A stretch of 64,000 nt of DNA. Source: Piromyces finnis. Taxonomy: Eukaryota > Neocallimastigomycota > Neocallimastigomycetes > Neocallimastigales > Neocallimastigaceae. Below, one piece after another: positions 39,657 through 51,221 of this stretch. The stretch covers positions 1-64,000 of the forward strand of contig MCFH01000100.1 of NCBI GenBank assembly GCA_002104945.1, given 5' to 3'. The notes below the pieces were generated by a model, which was not told the origin of the DNA, searched no databases, and was given only the letters and a program-made list of their open reading frames with translations. Position 1 is the stretch's first letter, and each line of letters begins with the position of its first letter. A program made the position numbers and the translations under genes.

Positions 39657-40540
39657 TTTAATGTACTCATATTTAAATATAGAAATAGAATATTAAAAAA
39701 TAATTACTATTATTACTAATATTATTATTATTATATACAACTAAATTTTTATAATTATTTCTAATTATAAATAATATAGATTTATAATTTATTATTTAGT
39801 TTATTAATTTATATTACAATATAACATTTTAATATTGATATTGATCCATTTAATATTTTATAAATAATATATTAAAATAAAAAAAAATTGTAAGAATCAT
39901 TCAAAGTTTTTATATTTTCTTTTTTTTAAAAGGAACATTATAGTGTAAAAAAAAATAAAAATAATAAATTGCAAATATTAATATTTACAATTCATTATAG
40001 AAATAGAAAAATATCGATTATACATATTTAATTATATTAAGTGTACTTGGTTAAATTTGGTATTTTTGTATTGAAAAGATTACTCTTCAAAAATAGTGAT
40101 AATATAATTTTATAAATTAAGAAATATAAATAAATATAATAGTAATAATATCAATAACAATAAAAACATTAATAATAATAATTAATCACCAATAACAAAA
40201 ATACAATATAAAATTTAAAATTTTTTTGTTAATATTTTACATAAACATTATTATTAATATATATATAATTTATTTAAATATTAAATAATAAAGCAAAGCT
40301 AATAATAAATATGAAGAAAATTCAAAAAAAAAAAAAAAAAATCACAAATATAACAGATAATGTAAAATATATTTAATAATTTAAAAATAAAGCTATATTA
40401 AATAGAAATAAAAAAATAGAAAGTTTTGTAAAGTTATTAAACTAAAGAAGTATAAATTGAAAAAGTAAGTTATTTTTAATAATTTCATTTTTTTGAGTAG
40501 AATAAGTAAACTAAATATAAAAAAAATATAAAGAGAGAAA
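39657..40540. other. Gene-free stretch after homeodomain gene 3
   Basis: A+T-rich. 40190-40360 resembles 2400-2560. An A tract lies near 40325. No gene seen. Confidence 0.5.
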
Positions 40541-40805
40541 TATAACTTTTTTTAAAATGATTATTACTTGAATCTTAAATTCATTTGATGTATTTTCATT
40601 TTCAGCCATTATTATATTTTGGAAAAACTAATAATAATAAAAACTAAAGTATTCGAAAGAAAGAATGAACCTATAATTACTATTTTTGTTATTTTATTAA
40701 TAATAACAAAATAGATAGATTAATTAATATATAAGCAATTATTTTAATTATTATTATTTATTAAAAAACTATTTATAAATATTATCTAAATATTATAACT
40801 TAATT

Positions 40806-42254
40806 ATAAGTTGTATTTACTGAAAACTATTAGTATAATAACATAACTTATTCCTTTTACTCTAACACAAGAAATTTCAGTATTAGCCCAACTATCTGAT
40901 GTAAATAATTGAACAATTAATAATATAGAATTAAATATATTGTCGAAATTTTCATCAGGAATTTTATTTTCAAAATTCATCTTACCAGAAAATAATTGAA
41001 ATCCAAATGTGGCAAATATTATAACAAAAATAATCCAAATAATAAATAAACATAATTGTTTCAGAAAAGAATCCTTAATAACAATAAATAAAAATTGAGA
41101 TTGTTTTGAGTATCTACTAATTCGTAAAACTCTCAAAGATCTTAAAATTCTAAAAACAAATAAACCATTATTAGATGTTATGATAAATTGAATAATTATT
41201 GATAGAATGGTATTCAATTCAGTGATGAAAACCCTACCAGAATTGCTATTGCTAGTAATAGAGTTACTCCTGATTGCCCTTGTGTCTGTCCATGTTGCCG
41301 ATAGGATGAACAATCTTTTTATCATTGGATTTTAGAATAACCTGCATTCTCTGAATACAGAACTTCTTCACTCAGCTTTCTTGACGATCTTTTTACCCTT
41401 TTTCACAATAAATACAATAATCAATTCATCACTTACTTACTCTCTGAAATGGAAGTAAGAAAAATAATTTATAATTCTATTTTTACGTTTCTTCTTGGTG
41501 GAACTTTAGCTTATGACTATAAATCGATAAGGCGGAACAAAGACATTTGAATGAACAGCTTTACAGTTCATTGGGGTCTCATATTCCATAGGTAGTGGGT
41601 CTCTCGGCTTTTCTTACTAAAAAAAAAACCCTATCATTAGTTCATTAGTAGCTCAATGAAACTACTTTTTGATAGGTTTAGTAAGACGTCTAACGTCATC
41701 AAGAGTGCCGACGTCGTGGAACCGAATTGCAGAGTTCATTGAACATTTATGCAATTTTAATAATTATTTTATTTTATTTTATATTTATATATATATATAT
41801 TATTATTTTTATTTATTATTTATTATATCAATATGTATTATCACCTAATATAATGTAATATCACAAATTAAATAAATACAAGAAGTGTATTTCTTTCCAA
41901 GTCTAAAAAAAAAAAACCTGATAGAATGGTAAATATACAATCAACAATGTTGTATCCATATTGCTTTACATTACCAATGGGATTTAACATGTTTAATTTA
42001 CATATCATTTCCACTATAAATATTACAACAAATACTTTTGATAAATTGTCAATAATTTTTTTATCCTTTTCTGTACTATCTTTATTAATACAACTGACAC
42101 TAATAGTATCAACCATTATAACTATCATCATAAATGTAATTTGAATAGAATGTAACAATAGTAGTTCTTTATCATAAATTATATTAATAAAAGTTGACAT
42201 AATTATAAAATCTAAATTAACAACTCTTAAAAAGAATCTTAGAAGTGGAATCAA
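40806..42254 (-). pseudogene. Voltage-gated calcium-channel gene fragment, split by an insertion
   Basis: Two minus-strand ORFs are one gene piece. The 5' piece (42254 to about 41919) holds S1-S3 (DTISVSCINKDSTEKD linker, IDNLSKVFVVIFIVEMICKL, NIVDCIFTILS). After the element at 41213-41918 the other piece resumes IIIQFIITSNNGLF, then S4 RILRSLRVLRISRYSKQ, S5 and the pore loop with LFTSDSWANTE. The insertion adds exactly itself plus one 13-bp target copy. Asp at the filter position is as in some repeats of Cch1/Cav channels. At 42255 the reading stops abruptly at module X, and in the other direction only a possible S6 exon near 40545-40610 is seen. So it is one repeat unit of a four-repeat channel. 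The apparently intact channel starts at 62282. Confidence 0.75.
41213..41918 (+). mobile_element. SINE/retroposon-like insertion with 13-bp target-site duplication
   Basis: About 706 bp flanked by direct repeats TGATAGAATGGTA at 41200-41212 and 41919-41931, with a 3' end of 12 A residues. This is the mark of target-primed reverse transcription. The 5' half is shared with 20105-20405. The middle part is less A+T-rich than the genome and holds inverted pairs (CCTATCA with TGATAGG; GACGTC twice), suggesting a folded RNA. No reverse transcriptase ORF is present. I cannot point to certain A and B boxes, so it could be a SINE or a cut-down LINE. Confidence 0.7.
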
Positions 42255-42890
42255 AATATAAAATATAAATATATATTTTTCTTCTTTTTAGCAACTTTTT
42301 TCTTTTTCGTATCTTTTTTCTTTTCCACTAATTAATTTTAAAATTTAATTTAAAATGTGGATTATTTATATTTTTTTTTTTTATATTTATTAAACTTTTT
42401 AAAAAATAACAAAGAAAACTTTTTAAATTAAAAAATTGACCAATTAATATTCAAAATCAATAATTAAAAGATCTTTAAAAAAAGTTTACTTTTTACTAAA
42501 GCACTACTAAATAAATTGATGAATTGTTATCTTTTAATTATATAATGTTATTATTATTAAATCTTTATAATATTTTAATATTGGTAAATTGTATTTTTAT
42601 AAGAATATTTAATATATTTTATTAACTAATTAATTAAATTAACTAATACTTTAAATATTACTATTAATATATTATATTGCTATTAAAAGTTTACTTTAAA
42701 CTTAAAAGAAATGTTGAGTATTTTTAATATGCCATTTAAATAAAAACAAGATAGGATTATTAAATATTTTATAGAAAATACCACCAATACCATTTAAATT
42801 ATAATATCTTAATTATATTAAATATTAATATTAAAGCATATTAAAATAATATATAAATACTAATAAGATTTTTTAAAATAAAAAATAATA
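42250..42890 (+). repeat. Repeat module X, copy 4
   Basis: Abuts the 5' end of the channel fragment. Keeps the CTTCTTTTTAGCAACTTTTTTC part and AAAATGTGGATTATTTATA. It is about 1.6 kb before peptide gene D, in the same direction. Confidence 0.65.
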
Positions 42891-43631
42891 TATATGAAAT
42901 CTGGTTTAATTGTAATAATACATTGTTTCAATTATTAAGTCATGCTATTCATAATTTAAATATTAATATATGATTTGAAATACATCCTTTTCTTTTATTT
43001 AATTATAATAATAATTAGAAAACTTAATAAATAATTTAACTTTTAAAAGATAACACTATCGTATGGTTTTTAATAAATAAAAATTAAAATATTTACAATA
43101 TTAACATATCAATACAATAATAATAAAATATCTTTATAATAATTATTATTTTTGTAATAGGGATGTAAAATAGTCACATTTATATTTTTAAAATTGATAA
43201 AAAGTTAAATACTATTAAATATTTTATTAAAATTACAAAAATTATAATTATTCCGTTTTTAAATTCTAATACATTATAGTTTTATGCCCATATAAAATTT
43301 ATCTTCTCCTGTTTTAATTCATTTTTAATACACGCTTTTTGAATATTCGTTTAATCTAATTAATTATTAAATTTTAAAAAAAAGGAAAATAAGAATTAAA
43401 TATTAGTATTTTTTTAATAATTATAAAGTATTAATAAAAATAAATAAAAGTAAATTAAAGTTATATTATTAGTTCTATTATATGTATATTCTTTTTAGAT
43501 TAAATAGGAACTTTTAATAATATGTTTTAACTCCTTTCTTTTAAGATTTAATAACAATTATTGTTGTTAATAATTAATAATAATAACTTTAATAAAATGT
43601 AATTTTATGTAGGATAGCAATTGTAATAATG

Positions 43632-43655
43632 GTTTATAAAAGTATATATAAGAAG
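43632..43655 (+). promoter_or_regulatory. TATA region of peptide gene D
   Basis: TTTATAAAAGTATATATAAG about 225 bp before the ATG, preceded by GATAGCAATTGTAATAATGG. Confidence 0.55.
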
Positions 43656-43856
43656 CATTTGTTTTCTTGATTATTTATTATTTTAAAATTGAATTTCATT
43701 ATTCAATTCCTATTTCAATATAGCAATCAAGGATTCAAAAAGTAGAGTTTAATAACATTTATTAAAATAGTAATAAAAATATTTCTGTAATATATTTAAA
43801 AATAAATTATTTAAAAAAAGAAATATAATTTTTCTGTCTACATTTTACGAATCAAA

Positions 43857-44009
43857 ATGCCAAGCTCAATGTTAAATTCAGCTTTATTAAAATCTACTGG
43901 TGCTGGTTCTAGAGCTATTACATATTCAAAACCAAGAAATAATATAACTAAAAATAAAGTTAAAAGTAACATTAATCCATATGTTACTTGTAGCTGTGTT
44001 GTTCAATAA
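43857..44009 (+). CDS. CaaX-terminated pheromone-precursor-like peptide D (50 aa)
   Basis: ORF from ATG 43857 to TAA 44007-44009. Differs from peptide C by one residue, Arg for Gly at position 19, in the leader and not in the conserved tail NINPYVTCSCVVQ. CaaX box CVVQ. Flanks are almost the same as those of gene C for 1.5 kb upstream and 600 bp downstream, so C and D are recent duplicates. Unlike A and C it has no HMG gene after it; only HMG 5' flank remains from about 44745 to 44995. Proposed role as for A-C. Confidence 0.78.
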   Translation: MPSSMLNSALLKSTGAGSRAITYSKPRNNITKNKVKSNINPYVTCSCVVQ

Positions 44010-44744
44010 TGAACAAAAAATCTAATTATTAAGAAAATAATACTACCACTTATTCATAATTTTAATTTTACAAATATATAAATAAATAAATAAAACATTT
44101 TTTCACATTTTATTAATTACTATAATTTCATAATTTTAAATATATTTTGAAATACTCTCACATGTATATAAATTCTTTTTTTATAAATTTAAATAATAAT
44201 AAAAATTATATTTTAATAATAAAAATTTCATTTTAATAATAAAATAAAATTAAAAAGTTTTATTCAATAATTATAATAAATTTTGTGTTTTTCTTATTAT
44301 AAACGTATAAATATTTAAATTTTACTTATTAAAAAGTTATCTATTAGACAAACAAGCAAAATATTTAAAAGTATTTCTATTTCTTTCTATGTGTAAAAAT
44401 TTAATATTGAATTATTAAATGATAAAAAGTAAAGTTAGGCTTACAAAATTATTTGTTAAACTAAAAAATTTTAAGTTATTTAAAACTATTTATTCTTTAT
44501 TTATTTAATGTAAATGTATACATTAATTGTATCAAAATGTATTGTAATAAATATATTAAAAGATAATAAAGTAGAAAAGAAATCTATAAAATATTAAAGT
44601 AACGTATTAGTGAAATATTTATTCATTATATTGTTCGTCTTTTCTTATATTGAAATTACAGATTAAAAAAAAATAAAAAATTAATATTTTTATAATTTAT
44701 GTTAAATACTAGTTGATTTATAAGTAACTGTAAAGTGTTTAATT

Positions 44745-44995
44745 ATCCAATATTTTAGTTTTAATAAATATTTATATGTCTTTAAAAAAACATAAGCTAT
44801 TTTTTACGTATTTTTTATCAATGGGATACCTAATTCTCATATAAAAATATTAAAACATCAATAATTGAATTGATAAAAAAATTTATATAGATTTATAAGC
44901 TTTTTTTATTTTGATTATATACTTTCTAAATGGATGTTAATTTTATTCATTATCATTATTAATGTTTATACATAATACCTTTCTTATATATATAC
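44745..44995 (-). pseudogene. Leftover HMG-gene 5' flank without the gene
   Basis: ATGGGATACCTAATTCT and the next 200 bp match 31010-31200, the outer 5' flank of HMG copy 2, in the same orientation. Between 44600 and 44745, where the coding region should be, there is only short unrelated sequence. I infer that peptide D once had its own convergent HMG partner that was deleted. Confidence 0.5.
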
Positions 44996-45009
44996 ATTTC
45001 ATTAATAAA

Positions 45010-45660
45010 TTAATAAATATTGTAAAATAAAATTTAAATAAATGCTTTATGTTATTAACCAGAAAAAAAAATATCTAACAAAATACTTTTTCATTATTTT
45101 CTTTTTTCTTGTATAATTATTATAATTATCAAAGTTTTTTTTAACCAGTAACTATAATTAAAAAAGGCACAATTATGATTATGATTATTATTAAAAAATC
45201 TGAAGATTGATAAAAAAAAAAAAAAAAGCGCTTTTCAATAATTTAGATTTTTAATACTATAATTTTTTACCCTAAAATTTTATAAAAGAATTCCAATTTT
45301 TACCTAATTTTTTTTTTATTTTATTTTATTTTTTTCTTTATTCATAATTGATAAAGTTTATGATTCATTAAAGAATATAACTATTCCTTTTCTTTTTATA
45401 AACTATTTTTCTTTATTATTAATTATTAAAATAGTTTATTCTATTTTAACAAAAAAAAAAAAAGTTTTTCTTTTTTTTTTTTTTTATCCTTTTTATATTG
45501 AAAATATATAAATTTAATATCTATCTAAATGTATATATTTTCTGTTTTCTATTTTAATTAAAAATAGAAAATTTTATAATAATAAAAATCTATAATTATC
45601 CGTCAAGATATAATAAGCTTAATTTATAAAATGAAGGATAAATTTTTATTTTGTTTTTAT
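45010..45660. other. Gene-free stretch, 3' side of the deacetylase gene
   Basis: A+T-rich DNA with runs of T and A, likely holding the 3' UTR of the deacetylase. No other feature seen. Confidence 0.5.
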
Positions 45661-45670
45661 TTTGAATTCT

Positions 45671-48226
45671 TTAATTCTTTTTAGTGGCCTTTTTAGTGAC
45701 AACCTTGACAGTAGTCTTTTTAGCAGCGGCTTTTGTTGTAGTGGTTTTTTTAGTAGTGGCTTTAGTTGTGATTTTTTTGTTGGTAGTTTTAATAGTAGTT
45801 TTTATAGTAGTCTTTTTAGCGGCAACTTTAGTAGTAGTAGTAGTAGTCTTCTTAACTGGAGTAGTAGTAGCCTTCTTAACTGGAGTAGTAGTAGTAGCCT
45901 TCTTAACTGGAGTAGTAGTAGTAGCCTTCTTTACTGGTGTAGTAGTAGTCTTCTTTATAGTTGTTTTGGCGGCAGTGGTGGTCTTTTTAACAGCTGCCTT
46001 TGTAGTGGTCTTAACGACAGGGATGGTAGTAGTGGTAGTAGTGGTAGTAGTAGTGGTGGTGGTGGTGGTGGTGGTGGTAGTAGTAGTAGTAATCTTTATA
46101 GCAGCTTTGGAAGTAGTGTTGACGACAGGAGTGGTTGTGTTATTTTCAGTAGTTTCAGGCATTTCCCAATCAATAGGATTCTTTAATTTAATAATTTTAG
46201 CTTGACCCTTTTGTAATGGAACCCAAACAGTAATTGGATCATTACCAACATGTTCAATGGTAGCACCAGAAGGAATAGCAGAAACCTTACCTGGAACTGT
46301 TACTGGAATAGTACAATCACCCTTACTAGCAGAGACATAAATACTAACAACCTTATTATTTTCAATAACTAATTTACTCTTAGCACCACAAGTTTCTAAC
46401 TTGGCACGTTCGGTGTAAATTTCTGCTTGCTTATCAAGTTTAATAGAAATTAATGGCCAATCTACATATTTAGTGTAAAGGTTAACGACACTTCTAGTCC
46501 AATCTTCAAGAAGAGATTCACCTAAACCATTTCCCTTTTGGAAATAACGAAGGTTAGCTTGATGGAATTGATGAGCTTCATGACGTAATTGAGTCATTAA
46601 AAGAAGAGTACGTTCACTTTCCTTTTTTAAGAATTCATTGTAATTTAATTTTCTACCATAATAACTTTCATATTGGTCATTATACATCCAAAGATTTTCT
46701 TCTCTAGTAGAACAAAAGTAATAAATTTCAGTTGGAGTACGTGGAATAATTGGGAAACCTGCTAAATGACTACTTTCATTTGTAGTATAGAATGGAAGAT
46801 ATGGATTATTAGTGTTAGTAATAGCCTTACGAGAAAGATCACCAGTTGCAGATTGGATACCATATTTTCTAAAGATTTCAAGAGCATCCTTGTTGTGAAG
46901 ACCAGAAATTTGTGGAGTAATAATGGAAGCACCAGACCAATATTCAGTATCAACAATACCCATTCTTTTACCGATATCAATATTTAAACGAATTTCATTA
47001 TCTACATCAGTTGCATGAATTTGATCTAAATTTTCGTGAGTAAATGTGTGAGAACTCCAGAAGAATTCCTTTTGAGCAGTAACATTATGACTGAAATAGT
47101 TGAAAATTGGATCATTTTTAAATGCATTAATTTGAGCATTACTAAATTGATAATTAATTTTTGGCCAACGTTGATCACCAGTTCCTGGTTCCTTTACCCA
47201 TTCTTCATCATGATAACGATTACAATCAATTTGAATAGATTGGGTGTAGTCACCACTAATCAAAATACCATTACCATTGTAGGCTAATTCAGCACGGTAA
47301 AAGGAACCCTTTGGCATAATATTTAATACATTTTTTTGGAATTCAGCAATTTTTTGGAAATCATATGGAGAAGTACGGAAAGTTTCACCACCAGTGGTTG
47401 TTTCTGTTTCAGGATTAACTAATTCAGTACCTAAAAAGACATCATCAATATGAGGGGTGAAATAAACACGACGGAAACCATTAAATAAAGCACGAGTACC
47501 CCAAGTTAACCATAAATGATTAATAATTGAACTACTTTGACTCCAAGAACCGAGACCAAAGAAGAATCTCATGACTTCACGACCATCATCATAAGTAGAA
47601 ATGGTAGCAGCAACTTCCCCTTTTTTACCATTTTTACTGTAATATAAAAATGGACGAGTAGTCTTAGTATTAGTAATTTTAACACGGGAGAAATAAATAT
47701 CATTTACGTCTAATGGAGCAGTCATCTTCACTCTAGCTTGATTAAATATAGTTTTAACTTCATCTGATTGTTCAACAATCAAGGATTGATTACTTGAAGT
47801 TTCACCCCATTTATCGGTTGCTAGAGCAACGTCAACCTTATTACTAATATCATCTGAAATGACAACTCTACGAATACTATTTTGAGCTTCGTATTTTTCC
47901 AAGAAAGACCATTGTTCAGGAGTTAAAGCACTTACCCAACTACCATTAAGTTCATAAGTAAGTTCACTACCATTAACAACAACGAGATTATATTTTGGTT
48001 CGTTACTTTTATTATATAAATCTAAATTACCAGTAAATGGACTAGCAGAAGAAAATTCAATAACTTCGTATGGGATACCATAAGAATTAAAATTATTTTT
48101 AATAGAAGTAATTTCAGTACCTTTTGTAGTTAAAACTAAAGCTTTCATAGTAATTTTACTACATGAAGAAACGGTAACTGCAATAGCAATACCGACTACT
48201 TTAAAAATTTTTGAAAAGATAACCAT
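45671..48226 (-). CDS. Agd3-like secreted polysaccharide deacetylase with Thr/Lys-rich tail (851 aa)
   Basis: Single uninterrupted ORF on the minus strand, the best preserved large gene of the window. A signal-like hydrophobic stretch (about residues 5-21, KIFKVVGIAIAVTVSS) opens the protein. About residues 25-240 form a region with KALVLTTKGTEITS, and the catalytic part follows: FTPHIDDVFLGTEL with paired Asp, and SSHTFTHENLDQ with two His, the metal-site motifs of the Agd3 (CE18) family, which deacetylates N-acetylgalactosamine-containing exopolysaccharide in Aspergillus. An accessory beta-rich region follows. From about residue 700 the chain is Thr-rich with PVKKATTTT repeats and many Lys, probably an extended cell-wall-interacting or glycosylated linker. 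The plus-strand ORFs over it are shadows of the Thr codons. Its substrate here is unknown. Confidence 0.8.
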   Translation of the reverse strand: MVIFSKIFKVVGIAIAVTVSSCSKITMKALVLTTKGTEITSIKNNFNSYGIPYEVIEFSSASPFTGNLDLYNKSNEPKYNLVVVNGSELTYELNGSWVSALTPEQWSFLEKYEAQNSIRRVVISDDISNKVDVALATDKWGETSSNQSLIVEQSDEVKTIFNQARVKMTAPLDVNDIYFSRVKITNTKTTRPFLYYSKNGKKGEVAATISTYDDGREVMRFFFGLGSWSQSSSIINHLWLTWGTRALFNGFRRVYFTPHIDDVFLGTELVNPETETTTGGETFRTSPYDFQKIAEFQKNVLNIMPKGSFYRAELAYNGNGILISGDYTQSIQIDCNRYHDEEWVKEPGTGDQRWPKINYQFSNAQINAFKNDPIFNYFSHNVTAQKEFFWSSHTFTHENLDQIHATDVDNEIRLNIDIGKRMGIVDTEYWSGASIITPQISGLHNKDALEIFRKYGIQSATGDLSRKAITNTNNPYLPFYTTNESSHLAGFPIIPRTPTEIYYFCSTREENLWMYNDQYESYYGRKLNYNEFLKKESERTLLLMTQLRHEAHQFHQANLRYFQKGNGLGESLLEDWTRSVVNLYTKYVDWPLISIKLDKQAEIYTERAKLETCGAKSKLVIENNKVVSIYVSASKGDCTIPVTVPGKVSAIPSGATIEHVGNDPITVWVPLQKGQAKIIKLKNPIDWEMPETTENNTTTPVVNTTSKAAIKITTTTTTTTTTTTTTTTTTTTTTIPVVKTTTKAAVKKTTTAAKTTIKKTTTTPVKKATTTTPVKKATTTTPVKKATTTPVKKTTTTTTKVAAKKTTIKTTIKTTNKKITTKATTKKTTTTKAAAKKTTVKVVTKKATKKN

Positions 48227-50240
48227 TTTTCTTTTTCTTTTTTTTTTTTTAATAAAATAATTCTATGTGTAATTTTTGTAATTTATTTTCTTATTTATTT
48301 ATTTATTTATATTTGTTATAGTTTGTATAATTCAATTTTTTTTTTTTTAAGTGTTGGTTTGATTTTATTATTTTATTATTTATTTTATTATATTTTATTT
48401 GTTAATGATATAATTTTATAATTAAACATTTATTGTTTTTTATAATTTTGTTTTTTTTTTACTTTTCTTTTATTAATTATTTTGCTTTTTTTTTTTTTTT
48501 CTTTCTTTCTTTCTTATTATTTACTACTTTTTTTTCATAATAAAGAAATTAAAAAAACAAAATTTTAAATTGAAGTCCAATTTCGGATAAGAAAATTTTT
48601 AACAAAAAAAAAAAAACTCCTTCCTTTTTCTTATTTATATAAATAAAAAATTTTTTTTTTTTTAATTAATCCATCTTTGTTAATATAAAAAAAATAAATA
48701 AAAAAATGAATCATTTTTCAAACTTTTTTTTAATAAAATATAAAAATTTAAAATTATAATAAATAAAGTTTAGAATCCTCTAAAAATCAAAGTTACACAA
48801 ATTAATATATACAAAGTAACATGAAATATATAAATGAATAATTAAATAAATTACTATAAAATAGATCATTTATTCTATATTATATGAATGAATGTATGTA
48901 AATAAATTTCTTTAATTTGTAAATTTTTTTTAATTTGGGGTGAAAAATAAATTAAAGACTTTGTAATATATAATTAAATACATAATAAATATATAATCAA
49001 TTTATTACAATATATATTATAGTATATATATAATTAGTTTTATTTATTTTAAAAAAATTAATAATAAATTTAAATTAGTACAAGTTTTTAAAAATTCTTT
49101 TGAAATATTGTTATAATTAATAACTGTTGGTAATGATGAGTGATAAAAGAACGTAACGATTAAAATACTAAATGATGTATACAATATTTATAACTTATAA
49201 TCTATATTATTGCGATCCATAAAGTCATCCTTTTTTTATTTAATTTATTTTTCAAACCAATTTATAAAAAAAAGAATTTCTGGATTATTCTTTAATAAAG
49301 TATATAAACTTTAATTTATAATAAAATAATTTTTATGTGTAACATATTCATATATTAATTTAAATTAAATTTAAAAAAATTTCAAATTTTTTAAAAAATT
49401 GATAAATTAAAAAAGTTTAAATATTAATAAATTTCATAAATTTCATAACCAAAAAATATTCGATAAAACAAAAGATTTTATTACAAATTAATTTGAAATA
49501 TTAAATTTAAACTTTAATTATTAATAAAATTGAATTGTTTTAAATGATCTAGACGTCGTAATAAAGTTTATTATAAAGTGGAATCAATGATCTAGAATCG
49601 GAGGTTTAAATAAAAAAGAAAAAAAGGTAATACTCATCATAAGAGCAATAAGAGTTATTTTAATAAAAAAAAATAATAAAAAATTAAAATTTATACATTT
49701 ATACAGCAAATAATAATAAAGATATGTGTATAAACAAAAATATTGGTAATAGAAAAAGGATACCCTTTGAAAATATAAAACTCTAAAGAACTATAAATTT
49801 ATGAATATACCTTTTATTAAACATAATAATTATAATTTTTTTAACATTCATATCTTATTAATAATATTATTACATTTTATGTACTTCTTTTAAATTCATT
49901 TTATATATCTTTAAAATAAATAACATTTTAATAATAATCATAATTTTATTATTTAATATTTTTTTTTTTTTGGATATCTTATTTAATTAAAGTAACTGAT
50001 TAAAAAACTTTGATAATTTAAATAATTTTAACAAAAAAATAAAAATATTATTTAATTTTGGTGTTTTTTAGGTAAAATGATGAAAACTATTTTAAATTAC
50101 CAATATTTATTAATTTATTAATGATTTATTTATATAGGAAAGGTATTATGTATAAATAATAATAATGATAATGAATAAAATCAATATCCATTTAAAAAGT
50201 ATATAATCAAAATAAAAAATGTTTATAAATCCATGTAAAG
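48227..50240. other. Gene-free intergenic stretch
   Basis: T-rich and A-rich tracts near the deacetylase start (about 48235-48700) look like its promoter/5' UTR. The rest is A+T-rich DNA with no ORF of note. From about 50130 the HMG flank begins. Confidence 0.55.
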
Positions 50241-50249
50241 TTTTTTTTT

Positions 50250-50856
50250 ATCAATTCAATATTTAAATTGATGTTTTAATATTTTGATGCAAGAATTAGT
50301 TAGGTATCCCATGAGTAAAAAAAATAAAAATAGCTTATTAAATTTTATTTTTTATATTTTAAATACTATGTCTCATAATAAGGACTTTAATTATTTGATT
50401 GATTTTTTACTTTAAAACTAAAATTAAATATTGTAAAATTGAAAATAGAAAGGTTTTTAAAATTTAAACTTTAATGCTTTAAAAATGTTAAAATCGACTG
50501 TGTAATATAGTTAAACCGAAATAAAGTTTAATGCTTAAAAACTTTCTATTAATTAATTTTCAAAATAAACTACAATTGATTAATAAAAGTTTAAATAGGT
50601 TAAAAATAGTTTAAAATCTTATTTATTTCGAAATTTGTATACCTTTATTTTTGTATTATTGGACTATTCTAAAAGAAATAGATGACACAAAAAAAAGTTA
50701 AAAATTAAAGTATAAAAATTCGTTTTCTTTTTTTTTTTTGTTTTTTTGTTTTTTGTTTTTCTGTTTTATCTTTACTTTTTTTTAAAAAATAATAAAAGAA
50801 AATAAGTTAACAATTAAATAACAATTTTTTTTACTTTTTTTAATAAATTATTAAAA
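50250..50856 (+). promoter_or_regulatory. Conserved 5' flank of HMG gene copy 3
   Basis: Same sequence as at 3960-4570, with a shorter T tract (about 50728-50760). Confidence 0.55.
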
Positions 50857-51181
50857 ATGTTTTACGATATTAATAATATTAATAATATTCATTATCAACA
50901 ATTTGATATGTTAAATTCAAAGAATTCTAATAATTCCATTTTAAATCTTCAAAGTGGTAATTTCTCTGATGTGTTAGATCCTACCTTGACGAACTTTACT
51001 CAAAACAATATTAAGAATATTCAGGTTACTTCCCAGCCAAATATTGTCTCTCCTCCTTTTAATACTAACTACCTCTTTGGTAATAATACTATGAAAACAG
51101 CATATAGCAAGAATAATTATCAAAATAATAATAATAATCAAGTGAATTACATTCCAGTTATTGATGCTAATAATATCAATC

Positions 51182-51221
<40 letters not shown>

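Noticed and set aside
45662-46205. Two plus-strand ORFs rich in Ser/Gly or Val
   Set aside because: Antisense shadows of the Thr/Lys-rich tail of the deacetylase gene.
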